Position numbers and translations under genes: made by a program. The notes below the pieces were generated by a model that saw nothing but the letters and a program-made list of their open reading frames with translations, made no database searches and had not been told where the DNA came from. From Colwellia echini (GTDB taxonomy: Bacteria; Pseudomonadota; Gammaproteobacteria; Enterobacterales; Alteromonadaceae), in the NCBI RefSeq assembly GCF_002843355.2, contig NZ_PJAI02000016.1, positions 1 to 64,000 of the forward strand: a stretch of 64,000 nucleotides of DNA, given 5' to 3'. Below, in pieces: positions 8,865 through 17,942 of this stretch. Within the stretch, counting starts at the first letter, position 1, and each line of letters begins with the position of its first letter.

Positions 8865-11800
8865 TTAAGCAAAAGCTTTTAAATGATTTAAAATACGCTT
8901 CACTGATATTGGTGATGACGTTCCCAAATTTTGCGCAAACAATGAAACCCTCAACTCTTCAATTAACCAACGGGTATCTAGTAACTCAGTTTCAATCGGT
9001 TTATCTTTACGTTGTTTGCCAATAATTTGTTGAAAAGTATCATTTACTTTTGTAACTTCAATAAGCTTTAACCTATCTTGATTCGGATCGATAGGCAGCT
9101 TTTCTAAACGGCGTAACATACCTTGTAGATAACGAATAATATCGTCAAGTTTATCTAATCCTGAGGCACTAACAAAACCCTTAAATATTAATTGCTCACA
9201 TTGTTGTTTAATATCACCATGTGATTGAATAACATTAAGTGGCACACTGCCTTTCATTTTTTTGGTTACGTCATGGCGTAAACTCAACGCCCGCTCAACT
9301 TTTATAGCAGCTGTTAATACGCATTCTGCAATTTCTGCACGAACAAAATCACAACATTGTTTAAATTGTTTTTCATCCCGCGGTAACTCGCTATTATTAT
9401 ATCGATTAGAGAATTCTGTTACCAGTGACAAACAAGCGCCTTGAATACAATCTTGTAATAAGTCATTAATTGAACCAAAAGGATTAAAATACAATCCAAG
9501 TTTAGCTTTGTTAGGGAGTTTTTCTTGTAAATATTTTAACGGAGTCGGAATATTTAATAGAATAAGTCGACTAAGCCCTTTCAACATAGCGGCCTGTGCA
9601 TGTTGCTCTTGCTCAAATAACTCAATAGCAACACTGTTTTTATGATCTACTAATGCAGGAAACGCTTTAATAGTAATATTAGCTACTTTCTTCTCATATC
9701 CTGTAGGTAAATCACCAAAGTTCCACTGGGTTAATTCAGCTTTCTCAATGCCCTTTTCAGCCACTTGTTTTATGGTCGCTTTTACTTTGCCCTGTAATTC
9801 AGATTTAAGTAAATTAAGATCTCTGCCCTGCTTTAGTAATTTACCTTTGTCATCTACTACTTGAAAATTCATGGTTAAATGTATTGGCAAGCTAATATCT
9901 TGCCAAGCATCTTCAGGTAAACGTACACCTGTCATGCGTAATAACTGTTTAGCTAACGCGTCTTGTAAACTACCTTGTTCTGAAGGCATAGCAGCAAGAC
10001 ACGCTTGCGCGTAATTTGGTGCCGGTACAAAGTTACGGCGTTGTGCTTTTGGTAACGTTTTAATTAATGCGATTGCAAGCTCTTCACGTAATGCAGGAAT
10101 TAACCAATCAAAACCTAGGTCTTGTACTTGGTTTAATAAAGCGATGGGAACTATTACGCTAATACCATCGTCAATATCGCCAGGGCTAAAGTGGTAACTC
10201 AAGGGTAAAGTAATACTATCTTGTTGCCAAAAGTCAGGGTAATCAGCGACAGTTAGTTCATCAGATGACTCATTTAATAAAAAAGATTTAGTAAAGTCGA
10301 GTAACTGGCCGTTAGTGTGTTTTTCTTTTTTCCACCAAGCTAAAAAGCTTCGCTGACAAACAATAGTTTCAGGCAGCTTTTGGCTGTAAAAATCAACAAG
10401 CTGCTGCTCATCAATTAAAAAATCTCGTCGACGGGCTTTTTGCTCAAGGGCTTCAATGCTCTCAACTAATTGCTGATTTTTAGTTAAAAACTTTTCTTTA
10501 ATTGTACTGTCGCCATTCACCAAAGCTTCTCTAATGAATAGTTCACGACAGGTTATAGGCTCAATGGTATGAAAATTAACTTTACGTTTAGTAACAATAC
10601 TTAAGCCATATAAGGTGACTTGTTCAAAGGCCATTACTGCACCTTGTTTTTTCTCCCAATGCGGCTCACTGTAATTTCGTTTAACCAAATGCTCGGCAAG
10701 TGGCTCTAACCACAGAGGATCTATTTTTGCATTCATGCGAGCAAACAAACGACTGGTTTCAACAAGCTCTGCAGACATTAACCATTTAGGTGATTTTTTC
10801 GCTAATGCTGATCCTGGGAAGATGAAGAACTTCATTCCCCGCGCACCTTTGTACTCACGGTTTTCATCTTGTTGACCAATATGACTAAGTAAACCTGAAA
10901 GTAGCGCTTGGTGCACAGGGATTAATGTTGAGTCTTGTTCGTTTTCTTTCGCGTTATTTTCTGCTTTCCCCTGATTAGCATCAGACGCAGCATTTGGCAT
11001 ACTAAACTGATAATTAACCGAAGTTAACGTAATTTTCTGTTCTTTTAGCGTCATTTTTAATTGTGTGTAAATATCTTGCCATTCACGTAAACGGACATAA
11101 GAAAGAAACTCACGCTGACATAATTTTCTAAACTGATTTTGTGTTAAGTCTTTTTTCTGAACATTAATATACTGCCAAAGATTTAACAAACTGATGAAAT
11201 CTGATTGTTTATCTCTAAAGCGATTATGTTTTTCATCACTTTGCTGTTGTTTTTCATGTGGTCGTTCACGCGGATCTTGAATACTTAACGCACTGACAAT
11301 AATAAGAATTTGTTCAAGGCAACCAAAGTCAATAGCGCTAATCACCATTTTAGCTAAACGCGGATCTATCGGAAACTTAGCGAGTAATCGACCAGACTTA
11401 GTTAATTGTGTTGCTGTTTTTGATACCTTGTCTCGATTACCGTTACGACCTTTAATTACGGTTGCAGTTTCAACCGCAGCTATTTCTTCTAGTAATCTTA
11501 TACCGTCGGTAATATTACGGTTATCAGGCGCTTCTACAAACGGGAAGTTAGCAATATCACCTAAATCTAAGGCATGCATTTGCAATATAACGGTGGCTAA
11601 ATTAGTACGTAATATTTCAGGATCGGTAAATTCAGCTCTGCTTAGGTAATCATCTTCTGAATATAACCGAATACAAATACCTTCTGACACACGGCCACAA
11701 CGCCCAGAACGTTGATTTGCACTGGCCTGAGAAATAGGCTCAATAGGTAAACGTTGTACTTTGGTACGGTAGCTATAACGTGATATACGCGCAGTTCCTG

Positions 11801-13025
11801 GATCAATAACGTATTTAATCCCTGGTACTGTTAAACTTGTTTCAGCAACGTTAGTCGCTAAAACAATATTTCGCCCCGTGTGCGGCTTAAATATTTGATT
11901 TTGCTCGGCAACCGTTAAGCGCGCATACAAAGGTAGTATGTGGGTATGACGTAAATTAGCTTTGTTTAACGCGGCTGCAGTATCACGAATTTCTCGTTCA
12001 CCATTAAGAAAAATAAGAATATCACCTTGTCCGCAATCACTGAGTTCATCAACGGCATCTAAAATACCGCTGATCACATCAACATCTTGCTGAGACTGAT
12101 CTTCGCCATCCTCATCTATGCGATTATTTAATGGGCGGTAACGCATTTCAACGGGGAATGTTCTTCCCGATACTTCAATGATTGGTGCTAATTCACCTTT
12201 ATCATTCGCAAAATGTTTAGCAAAACGTTGTGGATCAATAGTTGCTGAGGTGATAATTAATTTAAGATCAGGTCGTTTAATTAATATTTGCTTCAAATAA
12301 CCTAGAATAAAATCTATATTTAAACTACGTTCATGAGCCTCATCAATAATGATAGTGTCGTATTTTCGCAGTAACCTATCTTTTTGCATTTCCGCCAGTA
12401 GAATACCGTCGGTCATTAATTTGATATAACTTTTATCACTTACTTGATCATTAAAGCGAACTTTATAACCAACTTGATCTCCTAATTGTGTACCTAGTTC
12501 TTCAGCGATACGGGTAGCTACAGTTCTTGCAGCGATACGTCTGGGTTGTGTGTGGCCAATTAAACCATCAACACCACGGCCAAGTTCAAGACATATTTTA
12601 GGTATTTGTGTAGTTTTACCTGAGCCTGTTTCACCTGCAATAATAACCACTTGATTAGCTTTAATAACCTCAGCAATCTCAGCTGCGTTATCAGAAATAG
12701 GTAAGCCTTCAGGATATGTGATTTTTGGTAAGTTATTGAGTTTAAATTGCTTGTCTTGAATCGACTTGATAATCGCTTGCTGCAGTTGCTCAACCAATTT
12801 AATTTGCTTATCTGACAATGCTATTTCAGACGTTTCTTGCTCAGCTAATGAATCATCGGCATCTTTGTTTTTAGCTATATTTTTATAGGAATTTTGATTA
12901 AACGTTTTTTTGAGTGAAATTAAGCGATTTTTGAATCGACCAACATCACAGGTTTTGGCTTGCGGAAGTAGATCAAAAAGGCTTTGTAGATGAGATATAG
13001 AGATAACAGAAGATTCAGTCGACAC
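8865..13025 (-). CDS. hrpA: ATP-dependent RNA helicase HrpA
   Basis: This large DEAH-box helicase has 1386 residues, slightly longer than E. coli HrpA at about 1300. Walker A GETGSGKTTQ is at 131-140 and the DEAH box at 228-231. They are followed by SAT (ITSATI), the helicase C-terminal motifs ATNVAETSLT and QRSGRCGR, then HA2/OB-fold and the long DUF3418 C-terminal part. In E. coli HrpA has been linked to mRNA processing and rescue of collided ribosomes. The start is taken as GTG 13025, but no good Shine-Dalgarno is visible, so the first residues are uncertain. Confidence 0.95.
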   Translation of the reverse strand: MSTESSVISISHLQSLFDLLPQAKTCDVGRFKNRLISLKKTFNQNSYKNIAKNKDADDSLAEQETSEIALSDKQIKLVEQLQQAIIKSIQDKQFKLNNLPKITYPEGLPISDNAAEIAEVIKANQVVIIAGETGSGKTTQIPKICLELGRGVDGLIGHTQPRRIAARTVATRIAEELGTQLGDQVGYKVRFNDQVSDKSYIKLMTDGILLAEMQKDRLLRKYDTIIIDEAHERSLNIDFILGYLKQILIKRPDLKLIITSATIDPQRFAKHFANDKGELAPIIEVSGRTFPVEMRYRPLNNRIDEDGEDQSQQDVDVISGILDAVDELSDCGQGDILIFLNGEREIRDTAAALNKANLRHTHILPLYARLTVAEQNQIFKPHTGRNIVLATNVAETSLTVPGIKYVIDPGTARISRYSYRTKVQRLPIEPISQASANQRSGRCGRVSEGICIRLYSEDDYLSRAEFTDPEILRTNLATVILQMHALDLGDIANFPFVEAPDNRNITDGIRLLEEIAAVETATVIKGRNGNRDKVSKTATQLTKSGRLLAKFPIDPRLAKMVISAIDFGCLEQILIIVSALSIQDPRERPHEKQQQSDEKHNRFRDKQSDFISLLNLWQYINVQKKDLTQNQFRKLCQREFLSYVRLREWQDIYTQLKMTLKEQKITLTSVNYQFSMPNAASDANQGKAENNAKENEQDSTLIPVHQALLSGLLSHIGQQDENREYKGARGMKFFIFPGSALAKKSPKWLMSAELVETSRLFARMNAKIDPLWLEPLAEHLVKRNYSEPHWEKKQGAVMAFEQVTLYGLSIVTKRKVNFHTIEPITCRELFIREALVNGDSTIKEKFLTKNQQLVESIEALEQKARRRDFLIDEQQLVDFYSQKLPETIVCQRSFLAWWKKEKHTNGQLLDFTKSFLLNESSDELTVADYPDFWQQDSITLPLSYHFSPGDIDDGISVIVPIALLNQVQDLGFDWLIPALREELAIALIKTLPKAQRRNFVPAPNYAQACLAAMPSEQGSLQDALAKQLLRMTGVRLPEDAWQDISLPIHLTMNFQVVDDKGKLLKQGRDLNLLKSELQGKVKATIKQVAEKGIEKAELTQWNFGDLPTGYEKKVANITIKAFPALVDHKNSVAIELFEQEQHAQAAMLKGLSRLILLNIPTPLKYLQEKLPNKAKLGLYFNPFGSINDLLQDCIQGACLSLVTEFSNRYNNSELPRDEKQFKQCCDFVRAEIAECVLTAAIKVERALSLRHDVTKKMKGSVPLNVIQSHGDIKQQCEQLIFKGFVSASGLDKLDDIIRYLQGMLRRLEKLPIDPNQDRLKLIEVTKVNDTFQQIIGKQRKDKPIETELLDTRWLIEELRVSLFAQNLGTSSPISVKRILNHLKAFA

Positions 13026-13102
13026 GGAAAAAACAAACCCAAATAGAATATTAAAGGGTTATTTTAACAGTAAAGTTGTGTAATTACAGTGTGTAAATAA
13101 GA

Positions 13103-13125
13103 TAAAAACCATCTTTAAGATGGCT
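13103..13125 (-). terminator. probable terminator after the CBS gene
   Basis: On the minus strand a CCATCTT/AAGATGG hairpin is followed by TTTTTATC. It lies between the CBS-pair gene and hrpA, so hrpA probably has its own promoter in the 13026-13102 stretch. Confidence 0.55.
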
Positions 13126-13188
13126 TATCACATTACACTATATTTATGACAGTCTCGATAAAAGCCTATTTTAGAGAGCATGTTGACA

Positions 13189-13623
13189 TTAGTAAGACGC
13201 TTGCGCTTTCTCAATAATTCCCCTTGTTTGGGCGTATTGATAACAAGCTTGCAATACTTCATTACGACAAATAGTACCCACCAGATTACCTGAGTCATCA
13301 ATAACAGGGTACACTTTGGGTTTATTGTTCAACATGCTTTGTCCTAGCTCAATAATACTATCGTAAGGTTTTACCGATAACACATCTTTGCGCATTATGT
13401 CTTTTATAAAGGCGACATTTTCATTAAAGTATAAGGTATCCAACATTTTTTTCAAAACATCACTCTCTGAAATGAACCCTAATAATTTATAATTTGAATC
13501 AATAACTGGCCCACCTATTTGCTTAGTTTTTATAAAACGTAGTGATGCTTCCTCCACCGACATTTGCTCTGTAAAGGTTACTGGGTAGTGATTCATATGA
13601 TTTTTTACTTGTAATGATTCCAT
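13189..13623 (-). CDS. CBS-domain pair protein
   Basis: This 144-residue stand-alone protein has two CBS motifs. The first covers about 8-65 and includes IGGPVIDSNYKLLGFISESDVL; the second covers about 75-130 and includes VYPVIDDSGNLVGTICRNEVL. CBS pairs usually bind adenine nucleotides and act as energy sensors; no attached effector domain exists here. Its ribosome binding site is AAGGGCG. It is divergent from trxC, and a perfect inverted repeat lies 64 bp upstream of its start. Confidence 0.85.
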   Translation of the reverse strand: MESLQVKNHMNHYPVTFTEQMSVEEASLRFIKTKQIGGPVIDSNYKLLGFISESDVLKKMLDTLYFNENVAFIKDIMRKDVLSVKPYDSIIELGQSMLNNKPKVYPVIDDSGNLVGTICRNEVLQACYQYAQTRGIIEKAQASY

Positions 13624-13923
13624 ATTCGCCCTTAACTAATTAATCTACTCACTGTAGTTTAGTTTTTTTAGTTATTTAAAAGAGTTATTTCATATTTAAT
13701 GCAAATATGAAATTACATCAACTCGACATTAATAATTGTAGATAAGGGTTTGCCAAAAAACCAACTTGACAATGAATAAACTTATAATATTGTTTCAGCA
13801 TCATTGAAACTTTCAATATAAAGGGTTAACCCATTTAAAAAACAACAATTAACAGTTAAATGCTATTAAGGTAAAATAACAAACTACTCCTTATTCAATT
13901 CAAGATTTAAATAATGGAAAATT
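13624..13923. other. divergent CBS-trxC promoter region
   Basis: Besides the 27-bp inverted repeat listed separately, the gap contains GTTTC-N9-GAAAC near 13793-13811 and the short palindrome GGGTTAACCC at 13823-13832. No gene is visible. The trxC ribosome binding site (TGGA) is weak. Confidence 0.5.
13687..13713. promoter_or_regulatory. perfect 27-bp inverted repeat, candidate operator
   Basis: Arms ATTTCATATTT and AAATATGAAAT (11 bp each, perfect) are separated by AATGC. The site is 64 bp upstream of the CBS start and 210 bp upstream of trxC. There is no U tract, so a dimeric-repressor operator is more likely than a terminator. The cognate regulator is not identifiable. Confidence 0.5.
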
Positions 13924-14361
13924 ATGAACATAGTCTGTGCTAACTGCTTTACGACAAATCGTATTCCTGATGATAGAGATTATAACAAAGGAAAATGTGG
14001 TAAATGCCAACAAGCAGTTTACTCTTCAACACCTGTAGTGCTTGGAATTAATACATTTAGTCCTTTTATTAAGCGCAACACTTTACCTGTAATTGTCGAC
14101 TTTTGGGCGAGTTGGTGTGGACCTTGTCAGAATATGGCACCTATATTTAACAAAGTTGCGCAAACATCCCCTACTTTGCTTTTTACAAAGGTAAATACTG
14201 AGCAAGTACAACAAGTTTCTGCTGATGCGAATATTCGTAGTTTACCTACCTTAGTCTTTTTTCATGCTGGAAAAGAAATAGATAGAATATCTGGTGGTTT
14301 AAATGAGTTGCAAATGAAGCAGTGGATTGCACAGAGCGTGCAAAAAATAGGTAACGTATAA
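13924..14361 (+). CDS. trxC: thioredoxin 2
   Basis: This cytoplasmic thiol-disulfide reductant has an N-terminal zinc finger, made of CxxC pairs at C5/C8 and C25/C28, fused to a thioredoxin fold. The active site WCGPC is at residues 64-68. At 145 residues it matches E. coli TrxC in length and architecture. In E. coli trxC responds to OxyR; no OxyR site could be identified here. It is followed by two hairpins that would end the transcript. Confidence 0.95.
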   Translation: MNIVCANCFTTNRIPDDRDYNKGKCGKCQQAVYSSTPVVLGINTFSPFIKRNTLPVIVDFWASWCGPCQNMAPIFNKVAQTSPTLLFTKVNTEQVQQVSADANIRSLPTLVFFHAGKEIDRISGGLNELQMKQWIAQSVQKIGNV

Positions 14362-14370
14362 TCTCTTATT

Positions 14371-14394
14371 AAACGTTTAAGAAGACGTTTTTTT
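14371..14394 (+). terminator. terminator after trxC
   Basis: AAACGT and ACGTTT arms enclose an 8-nt loop and run into seven or more T residues, ten bases after the trxC stop. The stem is short. Confidence 0.55.
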
Positions 14395-14400
14395 AAAATG

Positions 14401-14435
14401 AAAATGCCTTAACAAATATTGTTAAGGCATTTTTA
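14401..14435. terminator. bidirectional terminator between trxC and the 5'-nucleotidase gene
   Basis: The long stem AAAATGCCTTAAC/GTTAAGGCATTTT with a 7-nt loop is flanked by A and T tracts and sits between convergent genes. It would stop transcripts from both sides. Confidence 0.88.
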
Positions 14436-14498
14436 TATTAAACAGATTTACGGCAACCTAAGTTTTAAAAGTATTCGACAAAATCGAGACTTTATAAA

Positions 14499-16424
14499 CT
14501 ATAAGTTACTATCGTCTGCACAAGTTGTTACTGTACTGTGATCACAACCCGCTGAGTCTATGTACGATTTAGTTGAGTACTCTGCAATAGGTAACTTCAT
14601 CAGTGTTTCATTGTTAGCTGTTAAGGCATTAACATAATCAATAAAACCTTGTGCATATTCAGTATAAGTATTAACAAATTTACCTTGATCGTAAACCACT
14701 CCAAATGTGTCATAACCATCTTGACCTGAAGCAATGAAATCGTTAGTTGCGATGATGTAAGTCGCCGTTAAGTTGATATCACTCCAAGTAGATGCTACTT
14801 GAGAGTTAACCTCTACATTGCTAATGCGGCTACCTTTATCTTGTGACGCATCTACATCGAAACGTAAACCTGAAGCGTAAGGATAAGCACCAGTAGAGCC
14901 GTCCGGATTAAGACCAGCATCAAGAGCGTCTTCTAATACATCAATCACTTGTTGACCTGTTAACTCAAGTGTTACTAACGTATTTGAGAAAGGTAATAAG
15001 GTGAAAGCATCGGCAATAGTATAATCTTGGGCTGCTACATCAACACGAACGCCACCACCATTTTGAATAGCAATATCAGCTGTAGGCGTAACCATTAAAA
15101 AAGCTTTAGCAACAATATTTGAAATATCACTACCGCGCTCATAGGTTGCAGACTTATCACAAATGCTTGAGCGTGCTTGACCTGGAAAACGATCTAAACA
15201 TAAATCATCAACACTTGAACCAATAACCGTTTGTTTAAGTACATCTACTTGTTCATCAAAGGTACTTAGTAAACTTGCTGTTGCGGTATCTGGTGTTGTA
15301 ACAACCACTTCTGAATGATTAGTTAACGCAGCAGTAACTGTAGCTTTATCAGCATCTGTTAACATTTTGTCTTCACTGTCACTAAATTCATATTCAAAAT
15401 CAGCAGCAATAGGCATATATGGTTGACCTGAACACTGAGTAACCACCCCGTCCTTATCAAAACTTACATTTAGCTCACCCATAATATGTGCATATTCCCA
15501 TGCTTGAACGACACATACAGGTTCATTATCAGCATTAACAACTTGAGTAGGATATTGTGCAACAGGGTTAAAACCTAAATCACTAAAAGAGCTATCACCT
15601 AATAAAGTATGAGAATCACCACCAACAATGACATCAACACCATTTAACGCTGCTGCTAGTTTTAAGTCATTGGCGTATTGATAATGCGTCATTAAAATTA
15701 TTTTATTAATGCCCTGCGCTCTTAACAAATCAATATTTGTTTGCGCTGTTGTAGTTTCATCTAAAAACTGTGTTTCTTTATCTGGACTTGAAGAATTTTT
15801 AGTTTTACTTGAAATGTCGATACCGATAATACCAATTTTTTGACCATCACGTTCGATAATAGTATATGGTTCAATGTAGCCTTCAACTATCGCTGAATCG
15901 GCTGCAGGTACTACGTTAGCAGCTAATGTTGGCGTATGACAATCGGTAGAATTTAATGCATCTAAAAAGTTAGCTAGACCTGAATCACCATCATCAAACT
16001 CATGGTTACCTAATGCAAAAGCATCGAAACAAATTTCATTCATTACTGCAGCATCTGCTTCACCATTAAATAATGAATAGTAAAGCGTACCAGTAATTGC
16101 ATCACCTGAATGGAGTTTTAATACGTTAGCGTTTTCGCTAGCAAGCTTGTCAAACAAGCTAACCATCATTGGAAAACCACCGTAAGTTACGTTGACTTCT
16201 TCAATATTTGAACCATCTTCAGTTTTAGTTGCTAATGACAAACCTGACACATCGAAACCAAAGTCTTCTGCCGCAATATGAGAATGGTGATCGTTCATAT
16301 GTAAAATGGTTAATTCTAGTGGCTCGTTATCTATATCAAGCGCATCTTTTATATCGTCACTATCGCAACCGACTAAAGCTGCAGAAATAATTAAGGCTAA
16401 ACTGGTTAATTTGAAAGCTTTCAT
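14499..16424 (-). CDS. lipoprotein 5'-nucleotidase/metallophosphatase (UshA/NadN family)
   Basis: This 641-residue protein has a lipoprotein signal (lipobox LVGC, lipidated Cys at about 20). The N-terminal calcineurin-like phosphatase domain carries the metal motifs HMNDHHSH, GDAITGT, GNHEFDD, MTHYQY and GGDSH. The C-terminal 5'-nucleotidase domain includes NGGGVRVD and a substrate-binding SGLRFDVD. The family hydrolyses extracellular nucleotides or NAD for scavenging, and the lipid anchor is like Vibrio NutA rather than soluble UshA. The Asp after the lipid Cys would favour inner-membrane retention by the E. coli rule, though Vibrio-type sorting may differ. Substrate preference cannot be read. 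Confidence 0.88.
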   Translation of the reverse strand: MKAFKLTSLALIISAALVGCDSDDIKDALDIDNEPLELTILHMNDHHSHIAAEDFGFDVSGLSLATKTEDGSNIEEVNVTYGGFPMMVSLFDKLASENANVLKLHSGDAITGTLYYSLFNGEADAAVMNEICFDAFALGNHEFDDGDSGLANFLDALNSTDCHTPTLAANVVPAADSAIVEGYIEPYTIIERDGQKIGIIGIDISSKTKNSSSPDKETQFLDETTTAQTNIDLLRAQGINKIILMTHYQYANDLKLAAALNGVDVIVGGDSHTLLGDSSFSDLGFNPVAQYPTQVVNADNEPVCVVQAWEYAHIMGELNVSFDKDGVVTQCSGQPYMPIAADFEYEFSDSEDKMLTDADKATVTAALTNHSEVVVTTPDTATASLLSTFDEQVDVLKQTVIGSSVDDLCLDRFPGQARSSICDKSATYERGSDISNIVAKAFLMVTPTADIAIQNGGGVRVDVAAQDYTIADAFTLLPFSNTLVTLELTGQQVIDVLEDALDAGLNPDGSTGAYPYASGLRFDVDASQDKGSRISNVEVNSQVASTWSDINLTATYIIATNDFIASGQDGYDTFGVVYDQGKFVNTYTEYAQGFIDYVNALTANNETLMKLPIAEYSTKSYIDSAGCDHSTVTTCADDSNL

Positions 16425-16584
16425 GTTGGCACTCGTATTGTTAATTGAAGTAAGTTAGATTAATTAACAAGTTACAAAATAAATGTGACAAATAATTGAA
16501 TAATAAAAGACAGTAATTTTATGGTTTTATGACAGTTTTATTTTTCATCATCTTTTACGGTATTACTCACTATAAAGACAATGG

Positions 16585-16609
16585 ATTCCCGACAAGATAC
16601 TTCGGGAAT
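16585..16609. repeat. ATTCCCG-N11-CGGGAAT palindrome, isolated copy
   Basis: This 25-bp core has the same arms and the same 11-bp spacer length as the six copies at 61.9-62.9 kb, and a similar flank (ACAATGG before it, GACG after). It shows that the repeat is dispersed in the genome rather than confined to the pfa cluster. Confidence 0.85.
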
Positions 16610-16714
16610 GACGTTTTCACATGTACTTCCATCATTAAATTAAATAAACGCAAAAGTTAAAGTTAGTTCTTTAACTGTTAGGTAGGCGTTCCTCAAGCCT
16701 GCTTAAATTAAATC

Positions 16715-16800
16715 CCTAAATGAATATATGAATTTGGATGTGTAGAAAACGTTTAACTAATGCTTGGCGTTTATTTTTCTGTCTGGCGTCGCAGTGGCGA
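16715..16800. repeat. imperfect direct repeat, copy A
   Basis: This starts CCTAAATGAATATAT and ends with a CTGGCGTCGCAGTGGCGA block. It pairs with 16901-16983; the central TGCTTGGCGTTTA and the 3' block are best conserved. Confidence 0.75.
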
Positions 16801-16900
16801 CCACACCAAGGCGCGACGTACCGCCGCGTCTCCCCTTGGAACCCCTGCGGCTTCCTGCTCAGCAGAGCACTACAATCAAATTTAAGTACTAAACCTATTA

Positions 16901-16983
16901 CCTAAATGAATATATTACTTTGGGTATAGTGAACCTTTATTAGTGCTTGGCGTTTACTTTTCTATCTGGCGTCGAGGTGGCGA
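16901..16983. repeat. imperfect direct repeat, copy B
   Basis: This is the second copy of the element at 16715-16800, with the same start (CCTAAATGAATATAT), the same TGCTTGGCGTTTA centre and a CTGGCGTCGAGGTGGCGA end. It lies just before the sucD terminator. Confidence 0.75.
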
Positions 16984-17000
16984 CATTTTCGAAGCTAATA

Positions 17001-17037
17001 AAAAACCCGCATCCTCTATTAAAGAATGCGGGTTTTT
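17001..17037 (-). terminator. terminator after sucD
   Basis: The stem AAAAACCCGCAT/ATGCGGGTTTTT with a 13-nt loop lies 33 bp after the sucD stop on the minus strand, with a T tract in that direction. Confidence 0.9.
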
Positions 17038-17069
17038 ATTAAGAACAACAGTTTGCAATCAAAAGCTGA

Positions 17070-17942
17070 TTACCAACCTGTTTTCTCTTTAAGTGCGCTG
17101 CCGATATCCGCTAAAGAACGAACTGTTTTAACACCAGCCGCTTCTAATGCTGCGAATTTCTCGTCAGCTGTACCTTTACCGCCGGCAATAATCGCACCAG
17201 CGTGACCCATACGCTTACCAGCAGGTGCAGTAACACCAGCAATGTAAGATACTACAGGTTTAGTAACGTTAGCTTTAATGTACTCAGCTGCTTCTTCTTC
17301 AGCAGTACCACCAATTTCACCAATCATTACGATTGCTTCAGTTTGTGGATCGTTTTGGAACATTTCTAAAACGTCGATGAAGTTAGTACCTGGGATTGGA
17401 TCACCACCAATACCTACACAAGTAGATTGGCCGAAACCAGCGTCAGTAGTTTGTTTTACGGCTTCGTACGTTAACGTACCTGAGCGTGAAACAATACCAA
17501 CTTTACCTGGTAAATGGATGTGACCTGGCATGATACCAATTTTAGTTTCGCCTGGAGTAATAACACCTGGACAGTTAGGACCAATCATACGAGCGCCAGA
17601 CTGTTCAAGCTTAACTTTAACGTCAACCATATCTAAAGTTGGAATACCTTCAGTGATAGTAACGATAAGTTCAATACCTGCATCGATAGCTTCTAAGATA
17701 GCATCTTTACAAAATGGTGCTGGTACGTAGATCACTGTAGCAGTTGCGCCAGTTGCTTCAACAGCTTCACGAACTGTGTTGAATACTGGTAAACCTAAGT
17801 GTTCTTGACCGCCTTTGCCTGGTGATACACCACCAACCATTTGCGTACCGTATGCAATAGCTTGCTCTGAGTGGAAAGTACCTTGACCACCAGTGAAACC
17901 TTGACAGATTACTTTAGTATCTTTGTTAATTAATACAGACAT
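17070..17942 (-). CDS. sucD: succinyl-CoA synthetase alpha subunit
   Basis: With SucC this makes succinate and ATP/GTP from succinyl-CoA in the TCA cycle. It has 290 residues with the CoA-binding Rossmann start ([14 protein letters not shown]), the IGPNCPGVI loop and the phosphohistidine motif [10 protein letters not shown] (His near 247). Its ATG overlaps the sucC stop by one base in a TAATG junction, which indicates translational coupling. It is the last gene of the sucCD unit and is followed by a strong terminator. Confidence 0.97.
   Translation of the reverse strand: MSVLINKDTKVICQGFTGGQGTFHSEQAIAYGTQMVGGVSPGKGGQEHLGLPVFNTVREAVEATGATATVIYVPAPFCKDAILEAIDAGIELIVTITEGIPTLDMVDVKVKLEQSGARMIGPNCPGVITPGETKIGIMPGHIHLPGKVGIVSRSGTLTYEAVKQTTDAGFGQSTCVGIGGDPIPGTNFIDVLEMFQNDPQTEAIVMIGEIGGTAEEEAAEYIKANVTKPVVSYIAGVTAPAGKRMGHAGAIIAGGKGTADEKFAALEAAGVKTVRSLADIGSALKEKTGW

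Larger units (their letters stand above)
16425..17069. other. repeat-bearing intergenic region
   Basis: About 645 bp without a credible gene. It holds one ATTCCCG/CGGGAAT palindrome, two imperfect copies of an 83-86 bp element, and a GC-rich block between them (about 16801-16870) with an imperfect CCAAGG...CCTTGG hairpin. The sucD terminator closes it. Base composition of the block at 16800-16870 is clearly richer in GC than its neighbours. Confidence 0.7.
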
